From contig CAJKNS010000026.1 in the NCBI GenBank assembly GCA_905201305.1, positions 1 through 14,516 of the forward strand: a stretch of 14,516 bases of DNA, read 5' to 3'. Position numbers and translations under genes: made by a program. This document shows positions 7,131 to 12,282 of this stretch, piece after piece. Source of the stretch: an uncultured Eubacteriales bacterium. Its GTDB lineage: Bacteria; Bacillota; Clostridia; Oscillospirales; Oscillospiraceae. The notes beneath the pieces were generated by a model that saw only the letters and a program-made list of their open reading frames with translations, was not told the DNA's origin and did not search any database. How positions within the stretch are numbered: the first letter of the stretch is position 1; every line of letters begins with the position of its first letter.

Positions 7131-7316
7131 TGCAGTGCACGGTTCCACCTTATGGTTTCACTCATTGACTCCTTAACGCGGAGGGACGGCTGCGTTTCAA
7201 ACATCCCCGCAGCGGCTCCGGACTGGTGTTCGCATATTCCCGTCATAAAGCGCTTTCAGCCATTGCGCCTCTCTCTGCAATCCGGGAATACGGTACTGGT
7301 TCCGTCATCGCCTTGT
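7091..7316 (-). ncRNA. T-box riboswitch, threonine-specific
   Basis: The leader of thrS senses uncharged tRNA-Thr and allows read-through into the gene. The T-box itself, AAGGTGGAACCGTGC on the minus strand (7151-7137), is a near match to the consensus AGGGTGGNACCGCG. Upstream are Stem I elements: GATGACGG and CAGTACC near 7310-7294, AGAGAGAGG near 7274, and a GCGC/GCGC distal stem (7268-7265 with 7253-7250). The specifier is read as ACC at 7227-7225, followed by a purine as is usual, which codes for threonine and so agrees with the downstream gene. The UGGA of the antiterminator bulge would pair with a tRNA ending in UCCA. The overlapping ACA at 7229 is also a threonine codon, so the specificity call is robust. 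Confidence 0.95.
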
Positions 7317-7322
7317 ATGGGT

Positions 7323-7351
7323 ATTGTAGCAATGCAGCCCCGGTTTGTCAA
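7323..7351 (-). promoter_or_regulatory. Promoter of the T-box/thrS transcript
   Basis: On the minus strand, TTGACA (7351-7346), 17 bases, then TACAAT (7328-7323). Transcription should start near 7316, just ahead of Stem I of the T-box. The promoter lies between the terminator of the upstream surface-protein gene and the leader. Together with the T-box and terminators it accounts for the whole gene-free stretch 7065-7416. Confidence 0.92.
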
Positions 7352-7375
7352 TGGGCTGAATGAATTTTCCCCTGC

Positions 7376-7410
7376 AAAATGAGCGCTGCACGGTTTCCCA
7401 TACAGCGCCC
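7376..7410 (-). terminator. Intrinsic terminator of the beta-helix protein gene
   Basis: In the minus-strand RNA, GGGCGCUGUAUGG (7410-7398) pairs with CCGUGCAGCGCUC (7393-7381) over 13 bp including G-U pairs, closing a GAAA tetraloop, followed by AUUUUG. It begins six bases after the stop codon. Confidence 0.8.
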
Positions 7411-7416
7411 ATTGGA

Positions 7417-9318
7417 CTATTTCTTCTTTTTCCGGACAATCACTGCCACAGCAATAATTGCCAGTGCAGCCGCTGCCAGAACGACTGCCACAACTGTGCT
7501 GCTGGAATTCTGGGGTGCAGGCTCGGTTACAGGCGCAGGGTTTGCTTCCGGGGTCGCTTCCACTGCCGCAGGAGGTTCTTCCTCCGGTGCTTCCGGCGCT
7601 GCAACAGTTTCCACCGCAGACTCCATCAGGGATTCCGGCTCTTCCACTGTAACGCTGCCGGTCACCTGAATATCGCCGGTGTAGGTTTCGCCGGGCTCCG
7701 GCGAAAGCGGTTCGCCGTCCAGGGTGATATCGCCCTGAATGGTTCCGCCCTCCGCAACCGTCAGGCTTCTGAGGCTGGAGTCTCCGGTGACATTCCACAC
7801 GGCGCCGTCCCCCACAGTCAGCGCAATGCCATAATCCGCGTCAAAGCTGTCGTCCACCACCCAGTTGACCTCGCCATAGTCCGCCCACTGCTGGTTCCAG
7901 CTGTCCATGGTGCCGGAAACCAGATTGCCGGTGAGGGTGGTATGCTCCAGGTCCACGGTCATCTGCCGCTGATAATCCTCATGGAGAATATCACCGGTAA
8001 CGTCCATATTCTCCATGGTCACGGCAACGGGACTGACCTGCTCGCCGTCGCCCGCTGCCAGGAAATTGCCCATGGAATCGGCATTGAGCACCGTATGGAC
8101 CAGCACGCCGTTGTAGCTGTCCATTTTAACGTTTTTCAGTTGAATATCCGCAGAGGTGGAACGAATCAGGAAGATATCACCGCTGACATCGTCGATATAA
8201 GCCCCAACCGCCTCGCCATAGTCGTTATAATCCTTGGTGGACCGCAGATCGTTGTCGGTGGCAAGGGTGGTGTTTTCCGCATAAAATGTACCGCAGTCCG
8301 CTGCCATGAGCCCCTGCCCCATCATGTCCGGCGCATGGATCATAACCGCATTTCTGCCGCCTATGATGCTGGAAGCCACATTGACCGGCTTTCCCTCATG
8401 GTACTGCATCACGTCATCGGGCGCGCTGTCGCTGCTATAGCTGTGAATCTGTCCGTTTTTCGAGATAATACAGCCGATCTCCGCCGCCGTCAGCCGGCTG
8501 CCATAGAGCCATACCCGGCAATTGGTGTCAGCATAGGTAGAATAGCCGCCATTTTCCGCAACGCCCTCGGTGTTGTAGGCATAGAGATCCAGACCGGTGC
8601 CGGTGGCGGAATCCGTAGACAGTGCCGCCCAGCCCTCTGCGGTGCAAACCGAGTCATAATAATAGGTCTGGGTTGCACCGATGGAGAAATTCGCCCGGGC
8701 GGTGCCGGAAATCAGCAGCGCCGCATTGGAGAAGGGATCGGACACATCGGCGGTATTGTCATTGCTGCCGGTGGAGGTCACGGTGGAGTTGTTGACAATC
8801 AATGTTGCATCATTATAGTTTGCCGTTACATAGCGGGCTGCACCGTCTACCGTAAGCTCAGAATCCGAGATGTAGAGGGTTGCGCCATTGTCGATGTTGG
8901 TGGCAGCGCCGCCGGTATCATCATCGGTTGCCGGGGCATCGCCCCCCAGTCGAATGGTGCACTTTTGCAGCCGCACCACACTGCCAGGACCCGTGGCAAC
9001 CAGACCGTTGAAGGTGTAGTCGCCGCTGGTTAAGCTAAGTCCGTTGATGGTCAGCACGCCGTCTACGCCGGAAATATAGCTGCTATATGCCCCCGGCTCA
9101 TACTCCGCATCGGGATTCTCTGCGCCGTCGGTAATCACAATTGCCGCAGTCTCCGGTGCACCGCCGCCCGGTGGAGGGGCGCCGCCTCCGCCCATATCGC
9201 CGTCCGGCGGGGGACCCATACCATCCATGGGCATCATATCTGCCGCCATGACACCATAGCTCAGCACCAGCGCCAGACACAGCGTCCAGGTCAGCAGCCG
9301 CTTCCAGGTTTTTTTCAT
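7417..9318 (-). CDS. Secreted beta-helix surface protein with C-terminal membrane anchor
   Basis: The protein has 633 residues from the ATG at 9318, which has AAGGAGGAG at 9332-9324; longer frames to 9357 would start upstream of this ribosome site. Residues 1-26 are a signal peptide (basic KKTWKR, hydrophobic core, cleavage near VMA-A). Then comes a Met/Gly/Pro-rich stretch (about 27-60). The main body, about 60-560, is full of short repeating strands of the kind TLYISDSELTVDG, TLIVNNSTVTS and TFYENTTL-like turns, as in right-handed parallel beta-helix proteins of the pectate-lyase or autotransporter-like superfamily. A Pro/Glu/Ala spacer (about 565-607) leads to one hydrophobic helix (about 608-628) and a final RKKKK. 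There is no LPXTG motif, so it is anchored by the helix, not by sortase. No catalytic residues can be assigned; adhesion or glycan binding is a guess. Confidence 0.8.
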   Translation of the reverse strand: MKKTWKRLLTWTLCLALVLSYGVMAADMMPMDGMGPPPDGDMGGGGAPPPGGGAPETAAIVITDGAENPDAEYEPGAYSSYISGVDGVLTINGLSLTSGDYTFNGLVATGPGSVVRLQKCTIRLGGDAPATDDDTGGAATNIDNGATLYISDSELTVDGAARYVTANYNDATLIVNNSTVTSTGSNDNTADVSDPFSNAALLISGTARANFSIGATQTYYYDSVCTAEGWAALSTDSATGTGLDLYAYNTEGVAENGGYSTYADTNCRVWLYGSRLTAAEIGCIISKNGQIHSYSSDSAPDDVMQYHEGKPVNVASSIIGGRNAVMIHAPDMMGQGLMAADCGTFYAENTTLATDNDLRSTKDYNDYGEAVGAYIDDVSGDIFLIRSTSADIQLKNVKMDSYNGVLVHTVLNADSMGNFLAAGDGEQVSPVAVTMENMDVTGDILHEDYQRQMTVDLEHTTLTGNLVSGTMDSWNQQWADYGEVNWVVDDSFDADYGIALTVGDGAVWNVTGDSSLRSLTVAEGGTIQGDITLDGEPLSPEPGETYTGDIQVTGSVTVEEPESLMESAVETVAAPEAPEEEPPAAVEATPEANPAPVTEPAPQNSSSTVVAVVLAAAALAIIAVAVIVRKKKK

Positions 9319-9355
9319 ACCATCTCCTCCTTTTCCTCCGCTTTTTGTCATCTCC

Positions 9356-9361
9356 ATTATA
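9356..9361 (-). promoter_or_regulatory. -10 box of the beta-helix protein gene
   Basis: A perfect TATAAT on the minus strand (9361-9356) lies about 24 bases before the ribosome site. The hexamer 17 bases upstream (9384-9379, TTTTCT) is a poor -35 box. The divergent intergenic region 9319-9553 otherwise holds the SDR promoter and no gene. Confidence 0.55.
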
Positions 9362-9495
9362 CGGTATTTGGACGCAGAAGAAAAGGAAAATCCGCCGCTG
9401 AAACAGGCGAAAATCTCCCGGATGTTTTGTACATTTTACCGTTCAAAATATGCTTCAGGTGTTTTATTTTTGCAGCCTTGTAGGTGCTTCGTGGA

Positions 9496-9524
9496 TTGTA
9501 GACGCAACCATTTTGTGCTATGAT
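9496..9524 (+). promoter_or_regulatory. Promoter of the SDR gene
   Basis: TGCTATGAT (9516-9524) is an extended -10 element with the hexamer TATGAT; TTGTAG (9496-9501) stands 17 bases upstream as a half-matching -35 box. The ribosome site GGAGG is at 9541-9545. Confidence 0.6.
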
Positions 9525-9553
9525 AGGCAAAACCACCACAGGAGGTCATACCC

Positions 9554-10378
9554 ATGGATCGTATCACAAACTGTGTTTATCTTGTCACCGGCGCCAGTTC
9601 CGGCATCGGTCGTGATATCGCCTGTACTCTGGTACAGCAGGGCGCCATTGTATACGGTGCTGCCCGCCGAACGCCTGCTCCCTATTCCGCCGGAGCCGGA
9701 ACATTTTATCCGCTGGAAATGGACGTAACCAAAGACGATTCCGTTTCCGCCGGCGTTGCTGAAATTTTAAGTGCACAGGGGCACATCGACGGTCTGATTA
9801 ACTGCGCAGGCTCCGGGATTGCCGGTGCGCTGGAGGACTGCACCGGAGACGAAACGCTTCGGCAGCTGGACGTCAACACCGTGGGTCCTCTGCGTACCGC
9901 CAGAGCCGTTCTGCCTGGGATGCGCGCCAGAAAAAGCGGCGTTATCATCAACATCGGTTCCATTGGCGGAGATTATGCGCTGCCCTTTCAGGGGCTTTAT
10001 TCCATGTCTAAGGCAGCGCTGCGGAAGGAGACCGAATGCCTGCGGCTGGAGCTTCGGCATTATGGCGTTCAGGCTGCCGTCATTGAACCCGGCGACCTGA
10101 AAACCGGCTTTACCGCCGCCCGATCCCTCTCTGCCGCCACCACAGGCAGCGACTATGAAGCAGCCTGCCGCCGTGCGGTGGAGCAGATGGCAAAGGACGA
10201 GCAAACCGGAAAGGATCCCTCCTGCGTGACCGCCATGGTCTTAAAGTTGCTTCGGCGAAAGCGTCTGCCCGCCTGCAAAGCGGTTGGCGGCATCTACCGG
10301 GTATTTCCCTTTCTTAACCGGATTCTTCCCTATCGGGCTGTGGAAGCAATTCTCAGCGCCATGTATCACGTCTCCTGA
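9554..10378 (+). CDS. Short-chain dehydrogenase/reductase (SDR) family oxidoreductase
   Basis: This is a 274-residue classical SDR, a cytoplasmic NAD(P)-dependent oxidoreductase. The cofactor-binding motif TGASSGIG is at residues 12-19 and the NCAG motif at 83-86. The catalytic residues are Ser136 (INIGSIGGD), Tyr149 and Lys153 (YSMSK). PG of the usual PG motif appears as IEPGDLKTGF. AARR after the second strand suggests NADP preference, since basic residues bind the 2'-phosphate. The C-terminal part has hydrophobic and basic stretches (RVFPFLNRILPYRAVEAIL) that may form a membrane-peripheral or substrate lid, as in steroid- or lipid-acting SDRs. The substrate is unknown. The gene stands alone, divergent from the beta-helix protein gene and convergent with the LytTR gene. 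Confidence 0.92.
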   Translation: MDRITNCVYLVTGASSGIGRDIACTLVQQGAIVYGAARRTPAPYSAGAGTFYPLEMDVTKDDSVSAGVAEILSAQGHIDGLINCAGSGIAGALEDCTGDETLRQLDVNTVGPLRTARAVLPGMRARKSGVIINIGSIGGDYALPFQGLYSMSKAALRKETECLRLELRHYGVQAAVIEPGDLKTGFTAARSLSAATTGSDYEAACRRAVEQMAKDEQTGKDPSCVTAMVLKLLRRKRLPACKAVGGIYRVFPFLNRILPYRAVEAILSAMYHVS

Positions 10379-10381
10379 CAT

Positions 10382-10426
10382 AAAATATCCCCGCTGCGGC
10401 ACCATCGTCCACAGCAGGGATATTTC
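10382..10426. terminator. Bidirectional terminator between the SDR and LytTR genes
   Basis: AAATATCCC (10383-10391) pairs with GGGATATTT (10417-10425); inside it, GCTGCGG (10393-10399) pairs with CCACAGC (10409-10415) with single C-A mismatches. On the minus strand the stem is followed by ATATTTTATG. It exactly fills the 49-bp gap between the two stop codons. Confidence 0.75.
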
Positions 10427-10427
10427 G

Positions 10428-11156
10428 TTATCTGGCGCGGAACAGTTCCTGCACCAGATTATTCTCTTTGGTCAAATCCGTCAGGATGCAGCAGCAGAAC
10501 CCCGGCTGGGGCTGATAGCACCGAAGCTGCATATACTTTCCGGAATCCTCCAGCACATCTTCAATCACACGGCTGCCCCCGTGGATTGCCACATCCGCAA
10601 AAATCGCCATCCACTTGGGACTTCCTACATTTTTGAGCTTTAATACGGACTGGTTGAGGATTTCCTCCACGGTCACGCTTTCCAGCTGCGCCATCTCCCG
10701 GCTCAAATACCGCACCAGAAAATCCACGCCGCCGTTTCCGTAAACCAGCTCCATCACCACCATGGGCAGCGGCATGGGGTCCAGCCAGCGGGACAGCACG
10801 TCTGCCGGACAGACCTCCCGCTTTTCCGTGCGGGACAGCACCGGCTGCTTTTGCCGCTTGGGCGCACGGTCTGAGCGGACCCGCCTCCGGAATCGCGTGC
10901 CGTCGGTCATGGTAATCTCGCCGTTTTTCTCATCCTTGATAAATCGTTTTGATACCACAATCCCCCGATTGATATTGAGAAACGTCTCCTCCGGCAGCTG
11001 CGCAAAGACGTCCTTCAGGCTCTGGTTGGTTCTGAGCACCGATCCGTCCCCACGGGTAATCTTTGTTTTCCGTTCCTCCACCGTAATATAAGCAATATCG
11101 TCAGCGGGGATTTGTGCCTTTCGATAGTCCGCGTGAACCGTCAGCACGGTCTTCAT
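10428..11156 (-). CDS. LytTR DNA-binding protein with C-terminal PAS-like domain
   Basis: The protein has 242 residues. Residues 1 to about 97 form a LytTR DNA-binding domain: IPADDIAYITVEERKTKI, the loop FLNINRGIVVS (59-69, matching the usual F-x-R-I-H-R-S-x-I-V-N) and GEITMTDGTRFRRRV. A basic linker (about 98-112, APKRQKQ) follows. Residues about 118-242 resemble a PAS sensor domain: a first strand with PLPMVVMEL, FLVRYLSREMAQLESVTVEEILNQSV, and a final FCCCILTDLTKEN strand and helix. There is no receiver domain, so it is probably a one-component regulator sensing an unknown signal; DNA-binding first and PAS last is not the usual order for LytTR proteins. The start has only a weak ribosome site (AGGTG about 4 bases before the ATG). 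A consensus promoter and a palindrome precede it, so it may regulate itself. Confidence 0.85.
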   Translation of the reverse strand: MKTVLTVHADYRKAQIPADDIAYITVEERKTKITRGDGSVLRTNQSLKDVFAQLPEETFLNINRGIVVSKRFIKDEKNGEITMTDGTRFRRRVRSDRAPKRQKQPVLSRTEKREVCPADVLSRWLDPMPLPMVVMELVYGNGGVDFLVRYLSREMAQLESVTVEEILNQSVLKLKNVGSPKWMAIFADVAIHGGSRVIEDVLEDSGKYMQLRCYQPQPGFCCCILTDLTKENNLVQELFRAR

Positions 11157-11181
11157 CGCACCTGCACATCCCTTCTTACAT

Positions 11182-11193
11182 TCTATGCATAGA
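11182..11193. promoter_or_regulatory. Palindrome at the LytTR gene start site
   Basis: TCTATGCATAGA is a perfect 12-bp palindrome that abuts the -10 box TACAAT and covers the predicted transcription start near 11186. Its place suggests a repressor or autoregulatory site; this is inference. It does not resemble the usual LytTR direct-repeat site, so another protein may bind it. Confidence 0.45.
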
Positions 11194-11221
11194 TTGTATC
11201 AAAGAAGATTTTTTATGTCAA
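11193..11221 (-). promoter_or_regulatory. Promoter of the LytTR gene
   Basis: On the minus strand, a perfect TTGACA (11221-11216), 17 bases, then TACAAT (11198-11193). It lies between the lipoprotein gene and the LytTR gene, so the latter can be transcribed on its own. I see no convincing terminator after the lipoprotein gene, so some read-through from it is possible. Confidence 0.9.
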
Positions 11222-11281
11222 CTGCGAAACCTGATTTTTTCATGTTTATTTTTGGAAAATGCGTCCAAATTTGTCCTGACG

Positions 11282-11974
11282 TCAGCTGAGTCTTGTCACG
11301 CCGGTCAGACTGTAGTGAAACAGTTCTTTTCCCGCCTCGGGACCGGTATAATCTACCATGGTAATTTGGAACACGCCCTGATTCTCCCCGTCATTTTTCA
11401 GCTCCGCCTGAGCGGTATAGCCCTCCTGGGCAGGCGTGATCTCTCCCAGGGACAGCTCCAGAGAGATGCTACTGGGACCGTGAATGAGATAGCTGCCGTC
11501 TTCCGATCTGCTCACCAGCGGGTCCTCCTCCGTAACGGACGGAATATCCCCTGCATAGTCTCCAAACATTGCCTGAACAAATATCGGAAGGTTCTCCGCA
11601 GTCACGCGGGTACCATCCATTTCGCTGCTGGTAAAAGTCTCATCCATGCTCCGCAGGGTAATGAGATATCCCACTGCCCGCCAGAAATACACCGGGTCCT
11701 CCGGGTCATAAGTAAGTCCATCCTGTGTGCAAAGAATTGCCGCCATCACTGCCTGGTTCACCGCACTGTATTCCGCCTGAGGGGTTACCCGCCAGCCCGT
11801 GCTGTCCTCCTCCGGTACCGTTTGCGCCATCCTGGGAGATTCCACCGGCGCATTGCCAAAGGTCTGCGCCGCTTCCGGCGCCGAATTCTCACTGACCTGA
11901 GGCTCCTTTCCGCAGGCAGACAGTCCTGCGATGCACGAAAGGCAAATTAAGATTGCAATGACTCGTTTTTTCAC
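11282..11974 (-). CDS. Lipoprotein of unknown function
   Basis: The protein has 230 residues. Residues 1-21 are a lipoprotein signal (KKR, hydrophobic core, lipobox LSAC with Cys21). Residues about 22-60 are a flexible Glu/Pro/Ser-rich linker. The remaining ~170 residues form a compact acidic domain that I do not recognise; it has a helical-looking first half (AVNQAVMAAILCTQDGL, FWRAVGYLITLRSM, FVQAMFGDYAG) and a beta-rich second half (SYLIHGPSSISLELSLGEI, GVFQITMVDYTG). It starts with GTG at 11974, set by AGGAGGG at 11987-11981 six bases upstream. It is transcribed toward the LytTR gene, 125 bp away, and could work with that regulator, but the sequence does not show this. Confidence 0.8.
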   Translation of the reverse strand: MKKRVIAILICLSCIAGLSACGKEPQVSENSAPEAAQTFGNAPVESPRMAQTVPEEDSTGWRVTPQAEYSAVNQAVMAAILCTQDGLTYDPEDPVYFWRAVGYLITLRSMDETFTSSEMDGTRVTAENLPIFVQAMFGDYAGDIPSVTEEDPLVSRSEDGSYLIHGPSSISLELSLGEITPAQEGYTAQAELKNDGENQGVFQITMVDYTGPEAGKELFHYSLTGVTRLS

Positions 11975-11999
11975 AAAAATCCCTCCTGTTCTTACTGGC

Positions 12000-12028
12000 A
12001 GAATAGCATAATTCCTTCAAAAACACAA
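12000..12028 (-). promoter_or_regulatory. Possible promoter of the lipoprotein gene
   Basis: On the minus strand, TTGTGT (12028-12023), 17 bases, then TATTCT (12005-12000) preceded by TGC as in an extended -10 element. Both boxes are imperfect. It sits just before the ribosome site, giving a very short leader. Confidence 0.35.
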
Positions 12029-12116
12029 TAGCACCGCCGCCCGCTCCCTGGGAATCCCGGAAAAATCCCCCCATTTCGCAGTATTTCTCTCTTTTGCATA
12101 ATGTACGAAAATAAAT

Positions 12117-12147
12117 TGCATTTCTCATAAAATTCGGCAAAAATGCA
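12117..12147. promoter_or_regulatory. Inverted repeat next to the glutamine synthetase -35 box
   Basis: TGCATTT (12117-12123) and AAATGCA (12141-12147) form a perfect 7-bp inverted repeat with a 17-base spacer, ending one base before the -35 box. It is placed like an activator or repressor site. It does not match the TnrA/GlnR consensus TGTNA-N7-TNACA. The regulator is unknown. Confidence 0.4.
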
Positions 12148-12148
12148 G

Positions 12149-12177
12149 TTGACCCTGAGATGGAAACGCGCTATAAT
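12149..12177 (+). promoter_or_regulatory. Promoter of glutamine synthetase
   Basis: TTGACC (12149-12154), 17 bases, then a perfect TATAAT (12172-12177). Transcription should begin near 12184, about 100 bases before the ATG. The gene-free stretch 11975-12282 is filled by this promoter, the inverted repeat, the attenuator-like leader and the lipoprotein promoter. Confidence 0.9.
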
Positions 12178-12184
12178 GTTGTCA

Positions 12185-12234
12185 TTACAGCAAGGGCGCT
12201 GTGAGGGACCCCCTCACGGCGCCTATCTTTTTTG
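12185..12234 (+). terminator. Leader terminator with a competing hairpin, ahead of glutamine synthetase
   Basis: Between the promoter and the gene, GGCGCTGTGAGGG (12195-12207) pairs with CCCTCACGGCGCC (12211-12223) over 13 bp with one U-G pair and a 3-base loop; TATC and six T residues (12228-12233) follow, the form of an intrinsic terminator. An alternative hairpin, UUACAGC (12185-12191) with GCUGUGA (12198-12204), closes a six-base loop AAGGGC and uses part of the terminator's 5' arm, so the two exclude each other. This looks like transcription attenuation. A hexaloop with A at position 1 and G at position 4 is what ANTAR antiterminators recognise, but only one such hairpin is seen here. 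A third small hairpin, UUCCGC/GCGGAG (12243-12257), precedes the ribosome site. Confidence 0.7.
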
Positions 12235-12282
12235 TCATCACCTTCCGCATGGCGGAGATCTTTAGAAAAGGAGTAGATCAAT

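Noticed and set aside
7360..9033. Long plus-strand open frame opposite the beta-helix protein gene
   Set aside because: It runs across the terminator of the opposite gene; the minus-strand product has a signal peptide, anchor and ribosome site, whereas this one has none.
9418..9470. LytTR binding direct repeat between the beta-helix and SDR genes
   Set aside because: ACCGTTCAA at 9438 fits the consensus well, but the neighbouring GTT-containing segments are at 17 and 20 bases and match poorly, so no proper pair at 21-22 bp.
11240..11270. Terminator after the lipoprotein gene
   Set aside because: Only a 5-bp AT-rich stem (TTTGG/CCAAA) with a long loop is available; too weak to call.
11276..11285. 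Palindrome CTGACGTCAG at the end of the lipoprotein gene
   Set aside because: It is short, overlaps the stop codon and has no T-run, so it is not a terminator and probably chance.
12185..12233. Complete ANTAR target RNA motif
   Set aside because: The usual motif has two hexaloop hairpins; only one with A1/G4 is found and the RNA would begin right at it.
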